Assembly: GCF_003987475.1 (NCBI RefSeq)
Contig: NZ_PIQH01000004.1
Span: 207,164-271,163, forward strand
DNA length: 64,000 bases
From: Idiomarina tyrosinivorans
GTDB lineage: Bacteria > Pseudomonadota > Gammaproteobacteria > Enterobacterales > Alteromonadaceae
Reading direction: 5' to 3'
Shown: one piece after another, positions 51,783 to 61,370 of the stretch
Numbering within the stretch: position 1 is the first letter of the stretch
Layout of the letters: the number at the start of each line of letters is the position of its first letter
Program-made: the position numbers and the translations under genes
Notes under the pieces: model-generated
What the model was told of the DNA's origin: nothing
The model's input: the letters and a program-made list of their open reading frames with translations, nothing else
Databases searched by the model: none

Positions 51783-52774
51783 GAATCATCCTCCGCTAAC
51801 GGAAAGTGGCAATGAAAGCTATGTTGTTCATGTTTGCTGACCCTTGGTACTTGCACGCATTCTTTGCGAGCTTTGGGGCAACGCGGCCCTAAACGGCAGC
51901 CAATGGGCATATGCTCGAGGGTAGGAATAGAGCCGGGCAATGTGGGTAAGCGCGATTTGTGCGGTAAATCGTCTAAACGTTGCATCGACATCCGTATCAT
52001 TGAATCGGTGTAGGGATGGCGCGGATTATTGAGAATTGCGTCTTTTGGTCCTGACTCCATTAACTGCCCACAGTACAGCATGGTCACGTGCTGGCTCTCT
52101 GGGATGATTGAACCAATATCTTGCGTGATCAACAACACTGACATGTCCTGCAAATAGCTCAACCGCGCTAACAGTTTGTATATCTGCCCACGGGTACTGG
52201 ATTCCATCGCGGTAGTGGGTTCATCAGCGATCAATAATTTGGGTCGGTGAGCGACTGCCATTGCAATACTCACTTTTTGCGCAATGCCTTCGGAAAGCTC
52301 AAACGGATAACTTTCCATGATACCTTCATGGTCGCGCACGCCGACCCGGTGCAACAGCCGCTTAACCCGAGTTCTACGATCGACGCGCCGGCGTAAAAAC
52401 GTCCCGCGAACGTCGCCCGCAGGAATTGCCTCCGCTAATTGTTCGCCAACGGTACTATTCGGGTCTAAATAGCTATTCGGATTTTGGAAAATCATCGCCA
52501 TATCGCGGCCAGACACTTGGCGCCGTTGCTTCGGCGTTAAACTCAATAAATCTTTACCATTCCACCAAAGGCGATCGGCAGTCACTGTCCAACGCGGGTT
52601 AATAAAGCCGAGAATAGCTTTTGCCAGTAAACTTTTACCGGACCCTGATTCACCCACCACGGAATGAATTTCACCAGCGTGTACGCGCAGATTCACCTTG
52701 TCTAGAATCTTCACCCGTTTACCTTTTGGCGAAGTCATTTCAATACTGAGGTTGCGAATATCCAAAAGGTACAT
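51779..52774 (-). CDS. sapD: Peptide ABC transporter ATP-binding protein SapD
   Basis: A 331-residue ABC ATPase of the oligopeptide type. Walker A is GESGSGKSLLAKAI, the signature region LSEGIAQKVSIAMAVAH, and Walker B LLIADEPTTAMESS. A C-terminal oligopeptide-transporter extension carries the Cys pattern CRLGPRCPKARKEC. In E. coli SapD also aids Trk potassium uptake. Its start overlaps the sapC stop (TAATG). Confidence 0.94.
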   Translation of the reverse strand: MYLLDIRNLSIEMTSPKGKRVKILDKVNLRVHAGEIHSVVGESGSGKSLLAKAILGFINPRWTVTADRLWWNGKDLLSLTPKQRRQVSGRDMAMIFQNPNSYLDPNSTVGEQLAEAIPAGDVRGTFLRRRVDRRTRVKRLLHRVGVRDHEGIMESYPFELSEGIAQKVSIAMAVAHRPKLLIADEPTTAMESSTRGQIYKLLARLSYLQDMSVLLITQDIGSIIPESQHVTMLYCGQLMESGPKDAILNNPRHPYTDSMIRMSMQRLDDLPHKSRLPTLPGSIPTLEHMPIGCRLGPRCPKARKECVQVPRVSKHEQHSFHCHFPLAEDDS

Positions 52775-53667
52775 TAGTTTTCCGTCCGTTCTTTAATGGC
52801 GGTGCGTAAACTGTCTCCAACAACGTTCACACACAACACTAAAACAAACAGTGCCATACCCGGCAGAATCATCGACCAAGGCGATAGATAGACTTGATCC
52901 AACGACCGCGCGAGCATAGTCCCCCACTCCGGCGCAGGGGCTTGTACGCCCAATCCTAAAAAGCCCAGTGCGGCAATATCCAAAATCGCAATCGACAGTG
53001 CGGAGGTAATTTGCATCACTATCATCGGCGTAATATTTGGCATGATGACGCGCAGCATCAGGTACCACGTCGGGCAGCCATTTAAGCGTGAAGCAATCAC
53101 GTAATCTTTGTTCCATTCGTCGTGAAAGCTGTTGCGAACGCTGTGAACGAATTGGGGAATTAACACCAGCGTGGTTGCGATAACCGCATTCTCTAAGCCC
53201 GGTCCGAGGATAGCAATGACCACCAACGCCAGCAGTAGCGACGGAATACTGAGTAGTACATCAAGCAAATGGTTCAGCGCTGAAGCGCGCAGTCCTCGAG
53301 TAATTCCGGCGAAAGCCCCAATAGTGATGCCGACAATAGCGGCCACCAGTACAATCACTAACGGATAACCCAAGCTATAGCGCATCCCCGTGATGATCCG
53401 CGACAACAGGTCGCGGCCTATGTCATCGGTGCCAAGAATAAAACGCATATCGCCAGGTTCCGTCCACGAAGGTGGAATCGACAACGCTTGAGCAAACTGT
53501 TGATTAGCATCATAGGGCGCTAACCAAGGCGAAAACAACATGACCAACAAACCCAGTGCCAGAAAAGATAGCGCAATCATAGCTGCCAAATTAGCACTAA
53601 AATGGCGCCAAAGCTGTTGCGTCGGTGACGGATTACGCTCTTGGTAGTAAAGGTTAGTATTCAGCAT
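52774..53667 (-). CDS. sapC: Peptide ABC transporter permease SapC
   Basis: A 297-residue membrane permease with an N-terminal helix (MIALSFLALGLLVMLFSPWLAPY) and five more, and the EAA-type cytoplasmic loop (DYVIASRLNGCPTWYLMLRVIMPN), both quoted in part. It overlaps sapB by 14 bases. Part of the Sap peptide uptake system. Confidence 0.92.
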   Translation of the reverse strand: MLNTNLYYQERNPSPTQQLWRHFSANLAAMIALSFLALGLLVMLFSPWLAPYDANQQFAQALSIPPSWTEPGDMRFILGTDDIGRDLLSRIITGMRYSLGYPLVIVLVAAIVGITIGAFAGITRGLRASALNHLLDVLLSIPSLLLALVVIAILGPGLENAVIATTLVLIPQFVHSVRNSFHDEWNKDYVIASRLNGCPTWYLMLRVIMPNITPMIVMQITSALSIAILDIAALGFLGLGVQAPAPEWGTMLARSLDQVYLSPWSMILPGMALFVLVLCVNVVGDSLRTAIKERTEN

Positions 53668-54616
53668 AGAGTTCCTGCCTTACTTGCGGATAACGCCACG
53701 CGTGATAGAGCTCGACCAACAGGTTGATGAGCAGGATAAAGCTAGCAAAGACCAATAACCCGCTTTGCAGCACTGGGTAGTCCCGTTCATAAATGCTTTT
53801 TACCAACCAACTGCCGATACCTAAGCGGTTAAAGATGACTTCGGTGAGTAGGGCGTTGGTCATCAACACACTGAATTGTAGGCCCAATTGCCTAATTAGG
53901 GGTTGCATGGCGTTCGGTAAGGCGTGGCGGCGCATCAGTTTGAGCTCACTTAAGCCCCGCGCACGTGCTGCTTTAATATAGTTTTTATCCAGTACATCTA
54001 AAGTTGCATCACGCATGATGCGAATTAACATGGTTAGCGGCATCATGGCTAAGACAATGACCGGCAGAACCATATGATTTACCGCATCCCAAAATGCCAA
54101 GCTGGCATTGGCTGAGTCGGAGAGCATGACATCAACGAGCACCGCACCGGTGCGAGTCGGAATATCGTACAAAGGAGTGATTTGTCCGGTAATGGCAAAC
54201 CAGTCATAGTGCACGGCAAACAATAAAATCAATAACTGTGCTAACCAGAACACTGGAATGGAGTACCCAGTCATCGCCGCTGATACCACCCAACGATCAA
54301 ACATTGAGCGTTGATTCATTGCCGCTAAAATCCCTAACGGAATGGCGACAACCAGCGACAACAGCATGGCTAAAAACGACAACTCGATCGTCGCACCTAG
54401 GTGGATCCACAGCTGCTCAGTAACGTCTTGGCCCGTACTCATAGATACCCCCCAGTCGCCATGTAAGATTGCGCTCAAGTAGGCCAAATAGGAACCAACA
54501 GTTGGATCACTATGTTTGAATTCGGGAAATAAGAAGCCCAGACTAAAGGTTACTATTGTCAGGAGCCACAGTGTAAAAAGAAACAACAGGAAGCGCCGCA
54601 AGGTATAGCGTATCAT
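53654..54616 (-). CDS. sapB: Peptide ABC transporter permease SapB
   Basis: A 320-residue DppB-like permease with six membrane helices and the EAA loop KAARARGLSELKLMRRHALPN. N-terminal RYTLRRFLLFLFTLWLLTIV is typical. It overlaps the sapA stop (ATGA) and sapC. Confidence 0.93.
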   Translation of the reverse strand: MIRYTLRRFLLFLFTLWLLTIVTFSLGFLFPEFKHSDPTVGSYLAYLSAILHGDWGVSMSTGQDVTEQLWIHLGATIELSFLAMLLSLVVAIPLGILAAMNQRSMFDRWVVSAAMTGYSIPVFWLAQLLILLFAVHYDWFAITGQITPLYDIPTRTGAVLVDVMLSDSANASLAFWDAVNHMVLPVIVLAMMPLTMLIRIMRDATLDVLDKNYIKAARARGLSELKLMRRHALPNAMQPLIRQLGLQFSVLMTNALLTEVIFNRLGIGSWLVKSIYERDYPVLQSGLLVFASFILLINLLVELYHAWRYPQVRQELYAEY

Positions 54617-56265
54617 GGCTTATCCTCCGCCTTCTTTACCAAGTCTTTACTGGCGTTACGAAAGCTAATGCCACCATAGGGGGGTAATTTAACCCCATGA
54701 ATATAGTCCTGCTGCGCTTGATAGCGTACCGAGTGCGCGATTGGCAATAACGGTTGTTGTTCACGCAGTACCTGCTGTGCCTGACGATAGATTTCAGCAC
54801 GGGCGTCGTTATCGTTCACGCTAATGGCTTTAATTAACAGTTCATCGAATGACTTGTTACACCAATTGGCACGATTACTACCGGTTCGCACGGCGGCGCA
54901 ACTCAGCAATGGTCGAAAGAAGTTATCAGGATCGGCATTATCGGCGTACCAACCAATCAATACTGAGTCGTGCTCGCCTTCGGCCAAGCGCCGACGGAAG
55001 GTATTCCATTCATAACTGATAATATGTGCTTCGACACCGACTTGAGCCAGATCGGCTTGCATCAGTTCTGCCATCCGTTGGGCGTTAGGGTTGTAAACTC
55101 GCTGCACTGGCATCGCCCAAATGTCCATACTAAAGCCATTGGCGTAGCCGGCTTCTTTTAACAAGGCGCGAGCCTTGGCGGGATCATACTGGTAAGACGC
55201 ATTGACGTCGGTATAGGCCCAGGAAGTCGGTGGTAAAATCGATCTTGCCAACTGCGCATTGCCAAAATAGATCGCTTGCACAATCGCGGCGCGATTGATG
55301 GCGTGGCTCAGCGCTCGTCGCACTCTTGGGTCATCAAAAGGCGGATGCTGAGTATTAAACGCCCAAAATGCCACATTGGGACTTACCTCGCTGAGCACAC
55401 GAATATTTTCTTCTTGGCTCATTGCCGTCAGTTCGTTCACCAATGGGTAGGGGATGACGTCACACTCACGGGTGAGCAACTTCAGCATGCGTTTATTGGC
55501 ATTTGGGGTAATGGAATACACCAACTGCTCAATCTCTGGCGGTTGGCGCCAGTAGTTTTCGTTACGCAGGTAACGGATAAGAATATCTTTACGGTATTCG
55601 ACAAATTTGAACGGACCGGTACCAATAGGGAAGCGATCAATATTTTCCGGATGGCCTTTATCCAACTGTTGTTGAGCGTACTCTGCCGACAAAATAATAG
55701 GAAAGTCGGTGGCGAGGTTTGCCAGAAAAGAACTGTCAGGGCGAGCTAGTTTAATATCAACAGTATATGCATTAATGCGCTCGACGTCGGTGATCAATTT
55801 GTCCAAGCCGGTGGCTGTAAAAAACGGGTAAGTACCACCATTTACATCGTGGTAGGGATGACTAGCTTTTAACCAACGATTAAAACTAAACACCACGTCG
55901 TCGGCATTAAAGGTGCGACTAGGGGTAAAGTATGCGGTTTTATGAAAGGCAACGTGTTGGCGCAGGGTAAAGCGGTATCGGGTACCATTATCTAAGGCTT
56001 GCCATTTTGTTGCCAACGCCGGTACGAAACGTTTGCTTTCTGGGTCGTAATCGATCAAACGGTCATAAAGTTGTGCTGCCGTTGCGTCGACAGTGGTACC
56101 GGAGGCATCGAGTTGCGGATTAAAACTCTCTGGGTTGCCTTCTGAGCAATAGATCAAACCATTTTGTAACGGTGCTGGCGGTGTGTCCGGCTGGCAACCC
56201 GTGAGTCCGAAGACGATAGTGAGTGCGCCTAACGCTAAGCGCTGATGTGCTAACAGCTCACGCAT
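54613..56265 (-). CDS. sapA: Peptide-binding protein SapA (lipoprotein)
   Basis: A 550-residue extracytoplasmic solute-binding protein of family 5. The N-terminus ends in the lipobox VFGLTGC, so it is probably a lipoprotein, unlike the soluble E. coli SapA. Family stretches include LRQHVAFHKTAYFTPSRTFNADDVVFSFNRW in part and DDPRVRRALSHAINRAAIV. In Salmonella and Haemophilus, Sap imports host antimicrobial peptides and heme. Its ATG directly follows the pspF stop with no gap, so pspF and sapABCDF are co-transcribed. Confidence 0.92.
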   Translation of the reverse strand: MRELLAHQRLALGALTIVFGLTGCQPDTPPAPLQNGLIYCSEGNPESFNPQLDASGTTVDATAAQLYDRLIDYDPESKRFVPALATKWQALDNGTRYRFTLRQHVAFHKTAYFTPSRTFNADDVVFSFNRWLKASHPYHDVNGGTYPFFTATGLDKLITDVERINAYTVDIKLARPDSSFLANLATDFPIILSAEYAQQQLDKGHPENIDRFPIGTGPFKFVEYRKDILIRYLRNENYWRQPPEIEQLVYSITPNANKRMLKLLTRECDVIPYPLVNELTAMSQEENIRVLSEVSPNVAFWAFNTQHPPFDDPRVRRALSHAINRAAIVQAIYFGNAQLARSILPPTSWAYTDVNASYQYDPAKARALLKEAGYANGFSMDIWAMPVQRVYNPNAQRMAELMQADLAQVGVEAHIISYEWNTFRRRLAEGEHDSVLIGWYADNADPDNFFRPLLSCAAVRTGSNRANWCNKSFDELLIKAISVNDNDARAEIYRQAQQVLREQQPLLPIAHSVRYQAQQDYIHGVKLPPYGGISFRNASKDLVKKAEDKP

Positions 56266-57357
56266 TTAACTATTCGTTCCTTCAAGCAATTGGTATTTTT
56301 TTAAATAGCCACGCAGTTGATGGTAGGTTAAGCCAAGGAATTCTGCCGTCTTCTTTTGGTTAAACTGGTTAAGTTTGAGTGCCTGATTAAGCATTTTCAC
56401 TTCATAGTCTTGGCTTTGTTGCTTGAAATCTATGGGGTCTTTCAATGCTAACTGCGGCGTAGAAGCGGAATGTGTTGGTGTCTGTTGGGGTTCACTCTGC
56501 GCGTTTTTCGGTGCATTGTCAGCGGCAACTGGCGCTTCTTCTGAAGCTGCTGCTGGCGCGCTGTTCTTCGGTCGATAAGGGCTATCGAACGGGTCCAAGA
56601 TAATATCATTAACCGGCATATGCCCACTGGCGACGCGGTAGACCGCGCGTTCAACCACATTTTTTAGTTCGCGGATGTTACCGGGCCAATCGTAATCCAG
56701 TAATGTCGCCTTGGCTTTTTCGGTAAAGCCACTGAACAATTCAAACTGCAGTTCACGTGCCATCGCCACGGCAAAGTGCTCCGCCAATAGCATAATATCT
56801 TCACGTCGCTCTCGCAGTGGTGGCAGGGTAATCACATCAAATGCCAAACGGTCGAGTAGGTCGGCGCGGAATTTTCCTTGTTCAGCAAGGGTGGGTAAGT
56901 CTTCATTGGTCGCCGCAATAAGACGCACATCGGTTTTAACACTGCGGCTGCCACCCACGCGTTCAAATTCACCGTATTCTATAACGCGCAATAATTTTTC
57001 TTGGATACGTGCCGAGGTTGTCGCGAGTTCGTCGAGAAACAGCGAGCCACCATCGGCTCGTTCAAATCGACCTTCATGGCGTTTGCTGGCGCCAGTAAAT
57101 GCTCCGGCCTCATGACCAAATAATTCGCTCTCTAACAAGCTTTCATTCAATGCTGCGCAGTTGAGCTTAATGTAGTTTTGCTCCCAGCGTTGCGAGAGGA
57201 AATGTAACCGCGCGGCAATGAGCTCCTTACCGGTACCGCGCTCACCGATAATCAGTACCGGTTTACTGAGCGGTGCCGCTTGTGAAACTTGTTCTAACAC
57301 TTCAACGAAACTGTTGGCTTGACCAATGACGTTATCCGCTTGACGGAACCGACTCAT
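56266..57357 (-). CDS. pspF: Sigma-54 activator PspF
   Basis: A 363-residue bacterial enhancer-binding protein with no N-terminal sensory domain, as usual for PspF. The AAA+ domain has Walker A GERGTGKELIAAR, GAFTGA loop (GHEAGAFTGASKRHEGRFE), and Walker B LFLDEL. The C-terminal Fis-type helix-turn-helix is FNQKKTAEFLGLTYHQLRGYL. A Pro/Ala/Gln-rich linker separates them. It is inhibited by PspA and activates pspA. It is divergent from pspA with a sigma-54-type promoter between them. Confidence 0.95.
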   Translation of the reverse strand: MSRFRQADNVIGQANSFVEVLEQVSQAAPLSKPVLIIGERGTGKELIAARLHFLSQRWEQNYIKLNCAALNESLLESELFGHEAGAFTGASKRHEGRFERADGGSLFLDELATTSARIQEKLLRVIEYGEFERVGGSRSVKTDVRLIAATNEDLPTLAEQGKFRADLLDRLAFDVITLPPLRERREDIMLLAEHFAVAMARELQFELFSGFTEKAKATLLDYDWPGNIRELKNVVERAVYRVASGHMPVNDIILDPFDSPYRPKNSAPAAASEEAPVAADNAPKNAQSEPQQTPTHSASTPQLALKDPIDFKQQSQDYEVKMLNQALKLNQFNQKKTAEFLGLTYHQLRGYLKKYQLLEGTNS

Positions 57358-57481
57358 TAATTCACCTAATTATTAGTATCTTTCACCAAGAGTTAGTCTA
57401 TTTCATTATTCTTTACAAATAAAGCATTCTTTATTTTCTGGATAAATCTTTTATATTCATATGGTTACAAAAATATGAAAG

Positions 57482-57498
57482 TTGGCGTGATTCCTGAA
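57482..57498 (+). promoter_or_regulatory. Probable sigma-54 promoter of pspABC
   Basis: TTGGCGTGATTCCTGAA fits the -24 TGGC element, with TG at the -12 element; the -12 is imperfect (CTGAA where TTGCA is expected). It is 72 bases before pspA. The AT-rich 57358-57480 region upstream, with imperfect dyads, would hold PspF enhancer sites and an IHF site, not resolved here. Confidence 0.6.
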
Positions 57499-57570
57499 TG
57501 TTCTATGCCAAAGACAGGCATCGCCCGTCTCAATTCATCGCAATGAAGTTAACTATGAGAGGTAATTACG

Positions 57571-58239
57571 ATGGGTATTTTTTCACGTTTTAGTGACATC
57601 GTGAACTCCAACATCAACTCTTTGTTGGATAAAGCGGAAGATCCAGAAAAAATGGTCCGCCTGATTATTCAGGAAATGGAAGATACGTTGGTAGAGGTTC
57701 GTTCAACATCAGCTCGACTTTTGGCCGAGAAAAAAGAATTTGAACGTCGCCAAACACGCCTGCAACAGGAAGTGAAGGATTGGGAAGATAAAGCAGAATT
57801 GGCACTCAGCAAAGCGCGCGAAGATTTGGCTCGGGCTGCATTAGTCGAGAAGCAACAAGCGGAGCAAGCGGTGCGCCAACTGCAAGACGAGCAGCAACGG
57901 ATTGATGATAGCTTGGGTAAAATGAACGATGAGATTGCTCAGCTACAAGAAAAGCTGGCGGATGCTAAAGCACGGCAAAAAGCCATTGTTATGCGTCAGC
58001 GTGCGGCGAGTTCACGTTTGGAAGTGAAAAAGCAAGTGGATAGCAGCAAAGTTGACGATGCTATGTACCGCTTTGAACGTTATGAATCGAAGATTGACGA
58101 TCTAGAAGCCCAAGTCGATGCTTATGATTTAGGCAAAAAGTCGTTGCGTGACGAGTTTGCAGAGCTAGAAAACGAAGGCAAAGTTGAAGACGAGTTGTCA
58201 GCGTTAAAAGCTCGCATGAAATCAAACAAATCAGAGTAA
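57571..58239 (+). CDS. pspA: Phage shock protein A
   Basis: A 222-residue coiled-coil ESCRT-III-like membrane repair protein. The N-terminal amphipathic start MGIFSRFSDIVNSNINSLLD and long charged heptads through residue 180 are typical. It restrains PspF when unstressed and forms oligomers at damaged inner membrane. ATG 57571 has GAGAGG upstream. Confidence 0.97.
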   Translation: MGIFSRFSDIVNSNINSLLDKAEDPEKMVRLIIQEMEDTLVEVRSTSARLLAEKKEFERRQTRLQQEVKDWEDKAELALSKAREDLARAALVEKQQAEQAVRQLQDEQQRIDDSLGKMNDEIAQLQEKLADAKARQKAIVMRQRAASSRLEVKKQVDSSKVDDAMYRFERYESKIDDLEAQVDAYDLGKKSLRDEFAELENEGKVEDELSALKARMKSNKSE

Positions 58240-58269
58240 TACGCGTTACTCGCGTTAAGGTGAAAGGGT

Positions 58270-58512
58270 ATGGATATCGAGTCAATCGTCGGCATGTTAA
58301 TTGCGCCAATTATCTTATTTATGATTTTTGTCGCGCCGTTTTGGGTCATCATGCATTACCGTAGTAAACGCCAGGTGAACCAAGGCTTGTCGGAGTCTGA
58401 ACACGCCCAGTTGCGAGAACTCGCGGTACAGGCTGAAAAAATGCGCGAACGCATTAAGTCGCTGGAACTGATTCTTGATGCTGAGGCCCCACAGTGGAGG
58501 GAAAAAGCATGA
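58270..58512 (+). CDS. pspB: Phage shock protein B
   Basis: An 80-residue inner-membrane protein: one N-terminal helix (VGMLIAPIILFMIFVAPFWVI) then a coiled coil with AQLRELAVQAEKMRERIKSLE. It senses stress with PspC and relieves PspA inhibition of PspF. It overlaps pspC (ATGA). Confidence 0.95.
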   Translation: MDIESIVGMLIAPIILFMIFVAPFWVIMHYRSKRQVNQGLSESEHAQLRELAVQAEKMRERIKSLELILDAEAPQWREKA

Positions 58513-58907
58513 ACTTTGAACTACCCAAACGCGAGTTAAGACGGCGTCAGGACAAAGGAAAAATTGCTGGTGTATGTGCAGGCTTAGCGGACTACTTTAA
58601 CATTGAAACTTGGTTAGTGCGGGTAGTGTTTTTTACCGGCCTGATATTCTCTAGCGGTTTCTTTGCAGTACTTTATTTCGCGCTATGGTTTATCTTGGAT
58701 AAAGGACCTAGCGTGTTTGATAACAAGAGTGAAGGGCATGGCCCAATTCGGGTAAAGGACAAAATTTGGGCCGCCGGTGAGCCGCCCAAGCAAGCGTTCC
58801 AGGAAATCTATCAAGATTTTCAAGAGATGGAACAATCGCTACAAAAGATGGAACGTTATGTCACCTCTAGCGAATTCACCTTAAACAGAGAGTTTAAACA
58901 GCTGTAG
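58509..58907 (+). CDS. pspC: Phage shock protein C
   Basis: A 132-residue PspC-domain membrane protein. The N-terminal stretch KIAGVCAGLADYFNIETWLVR is diagnostic, followed by a membrane helix pair. The C-terminal cytoplasmic part is Gln/Glu-rich. ATG 58509 is coupled to pspB; the open frame starts 15 bases earlier. Slightly longer than E. coli PspC (119). Confidence 0.95.
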   Translation: MNFELPKRELRRRQDKGKIAGVCAGLADYFNIETWLVRVVFFTGLIFSSGFFAVLYFALWFILDKGPSVFDNKSEGHGPIRVKDKIWAAGEPPKQAFQEIYQDFQEMEQSLQKMERYVTSSEFTLNREFKQL

Positions 58908-60289
58908 TGAAGAGCACAGTAACAAGCACTGCTAACAGTATTAAACAACAAGCCCACGATGCTCTGCACCGTGGGCTTGATCGTCATGTAAGATTGGCGG
59001 TAACTGGATTACGCAGAGCGGGTAAAACCGCATTTATTACCGGCCTGATTGAGCAATTGTTGCATGCTAACGAAGGCGCTGCGCTAGGCTTCTTTGACGT
59101 GGTCAGAGAAGGGCGGTTAGTGGCGAGCCAGTTAACCCCATCGCCGCAATGGCAAATACCACGGTTTAAGTACGAACAGGCTATAGAAGCCCTTTGCGGG
59201 CAACCTTCGCGTTGGCCAGAATCGACCAATAGTCTCAGTCAAATACGTTTAACCCTGCGCTATCAGCCAACCGGACACTGGTATTCGCGCTGGCTATCAT
59301 ATCGCGATCTAACCTTAGATATTGTCGATTACCCTGGCGAATGGCTCCTGGATTTACCCCTATTAAGCCTAGATTATGAGGCGTGGAGTCAGCAACAAAG
59401 CACGTTACTGGAACGTCCTGAACGTGAACAACACGCTCAGGCATGGCTGCAGAGTATTCGCAGTGAACTGGCTTCTGAGCATTCTGCTGACGAGAGTATT
59501 CGCCGCATTGCTGAACAATATCAGCTATTCCTGGCCGCCTGTCGTGATCAATCACAGTTATGCTTTTTACAACCTGGACGAATGTTAATGCCGGGAGAGT
59601 TAGCTGGCGCACCAGCGTTACATTTCTTCCCGTGGCCGCAACAGTTTTCTTGCCCAGAGCATTGGCAACGGTTGCTCGTTAAACGTTATCAACACTATCA
59701 GCAACAGGTGATTAAGCCATTTTATCAAAGCTATTTCAGCCATTTTAATCGGCAAGTGATATTAGTGGATTTACTCGATGCCCTGCAGGCGGGTGAACAA
59801 GCCTTTGCCGACCGACAAGAGGCCCTTGCCGCTCTCTTAGAAAGCTTTAGCTATGGGGAAAACCATTGGCTCCGCCGCTTGTTCTCGGCACGCATTGAAC
59901 GCGTCGCCTTGGTGGCGACGAAAGCTGACCAAGTGCCGCCGAATCAGCATCACGCGTTAGCCGAACTGTTGCGGCAGTTGCTGCTGGATAAACGACGCCA
60001 ATGGCAGTTTGATAACGTTCCTCACGAGGTGTTCAGCGTGGCCTCATTGGCGGCGACAAGCGCGGGTGAAGTGGATGGCCAACAAGTGGTGCAAGGGGTT
60101 GACGAAAATGGCCAAACACGTCGGGTGGCGCCGTCGGCTTTGCCACAATCAACACCGATGGCGCAGCAGTGGCAGAAAGGCTTCCAATATTTACGTTTCG
60201 CCCCCAACTTTAGTCGCCAACAGATACCGTTGCCTCATCAGCGCTTAGACAAGGTGTTGCAGTATCTTGTGGGAGATAAATTGACATGA
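58907..60289 (+). CDS. ycjX: YcjX family P-loop protein (DUF463)
   Basis: A 460-residue nucleotide-binding protein often encoded in the psp regulon. Walker A is TGLRRAGKTAF, with Lys40; IVDYPGEWLLDLP is a likely Walker B/switch region, and ATKADQVP resembles the NKxD motif. Its start GTG shares a base with the pspC stop, and its stop overlaps ycjF. In E. coli ycjXF is in the PspF regulon. Confidence 0.92.
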   Translation: MKSTVTSTANSIKQQAHDALHRGLDRHVRLAVTGLRRAGKTAFITGLIEQLLHANEGAALGFFDVVREGRLVASQLTPSPQWQIPRFKYEQAIEALCGQPSRWPESTNSLSQIRLTLRYQPTGHWYSRWLSYRDLTLDIVDYPGEWLLDLPLLSLDYEAWSQQQSTLLERPEREQHAQAWLQSIRSELASEHSADESIRRIAEQYQLFLAACRDQSQLCFLQPGRMLMPGELAGAPALHFFPWPQQFSCPEHWQRLLVKRYQHYQQQVIKPFYQSYFSHFNRQVILVDLLDALQAGEQAFADRQEALAALLESFSYGENHWLRRLFSARIERVALVATKADQVPPNQHHALAELLRQLLLDKRRQWQFDNVPHEVFSVASLAATSAGEVDGQQVVQGVDENGQTRRVAPSALPQSTPMAQQWQKGFQYLRFAPNFSRQQIPLPHQRLDKVLQYLVGDKLT

Positions 60290-61257
60290 GTGATGAGCAG
60301 GAAATGCTTGAATTTAATCCACAGCAGCCTATGCAAGAGATTGATGTCGAGCCCGAGCAGGAAACGCTTGTCGTTGCTGAAGAACCGCTAACAGCCAAGC
60401 AAAAATCAGGACGTGGGCGTTGGTTGATACTCGGCGTTGGGTTGCTGATTGCAGCGATTTTGGCCGAGTCGGTATTACAAATCTATCAGGCGTGGCAATC
60501 GCACTGGTGGCTCGGCGCACTATGGTTAGCGGCGATTGTGATTTTGGTCGTTGTATCGGGTTATTGGGTCATTCGCGAGTGTGTGTTGCTTTACCGGTTA
60601 AAGCATCGGAGGCAATTGAAGCGCCACGATGAATGCACCTCGGATTACGCACAAGCTCTGGTGAAGCAGTTACAGCGAACGGATTTATTGCGTGAATGGC
60701 AACGTATAGATGAGGACTACTGGCAACCGCAAGAGCGGGCTGAAAGGTTGCAACAGGATATTATGCAAAATGTCGACCGCGACGCGCAGCGAGTGATCAA
60801 TAAATCGGCGAGCGAAACGGCGGTGTTAGTCGCGGTTAGTGGTAATAGTCTGTTAGATGCCGTGATCATGCTTTGGCGCAACCAGCGCATGATCAGTAAG
60901 GTTGCCGCGCTTTATGGCGTTGAGCTGGGATATTTTAGTCGCATTCGTTTGTGGCGAATGATCCTCACCAATATCGCCTATGCCGGCGTCAGCGAGTTGT
61001 TAACGGATGCTGGAAGCCAGCTTCTTAGCGCTGAATTGGCCGCTAAGTTGTCCATGCGTGCGGGGCAGGGCTTGGGTGCTGGCCTATTGACTGCACGTTT
61101 AGGCTACGCTGCCCGGCAATTATGCCGACCATTGCCGGTGCCGAAAGAACGCCGAGCGCGTTTGACAGATGTGCAAACATCACTCTTGGGCGCGCTGAAA
61201 AATGCGTTACCGCAAGTTTGGCGGGCGCGTAGCAACGCGGATAATAGTGGAAAATAA
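60286..61257 (+). CDS. ycjF: YcjF family membrane protein (TIGR01620/DUF697)
   Basis: A 323-residue membrane protein with two helices near residues 46-65 and 76-95 (WLILGVGLLIAAILAESVL; WLGALWLAAIVILVVVSGYWV) and a C-terminal DUF697 region (SLLDAVIMLWRNQRMISKVAALYG). It is the last gene of the psp unit on this strand. Function unknown beyond psp association. Confidence 0.92.
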   Translation: MSDEQEMLEFNPQQPMQEIDVEPEQETLVVAEEPLTAKQKSGRGRWLILGVGLLIAAILAESVLQIYQAWQSHWWLGALWLAAIVILVVVSGYWVIRECVLLYRLKHRRQLKRHDECTSDYAQALVKQLQRTDLLREWQRIDEDYWQPQERAERLQQDIMQNVDRDAQRVINKSASETAVLVAVSGNSLLDAVIMLWRNQRMISKVAALYGVELGYFSRIRLWRMILTNIAYAGVSELLTDAGSQLLSAELAAKLSMRAGQGLGAGLLTARLGYAARQLCRPLPVPKERRARLTDVQTSLLGALKNALPQVWRARSNADNSGK

Positions 61258-61370
61258 CCGTTACAGTTATTGTTGACAGGGAAACGCTGAAAGGAATTGC
61301 TATCGGCTGCGCAACACTGCAATCTTTAGCCCGATTCTCAGCACAATAACGTGGTAGGTTAAGCGCTATT

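Noticed and set aside
61273..61303. TTGACA before mdeA as a promoter
   Set aside because: The -35 is perfect, but no acceptable -10 lies at 16-18 bases (ATTGCT at 17).
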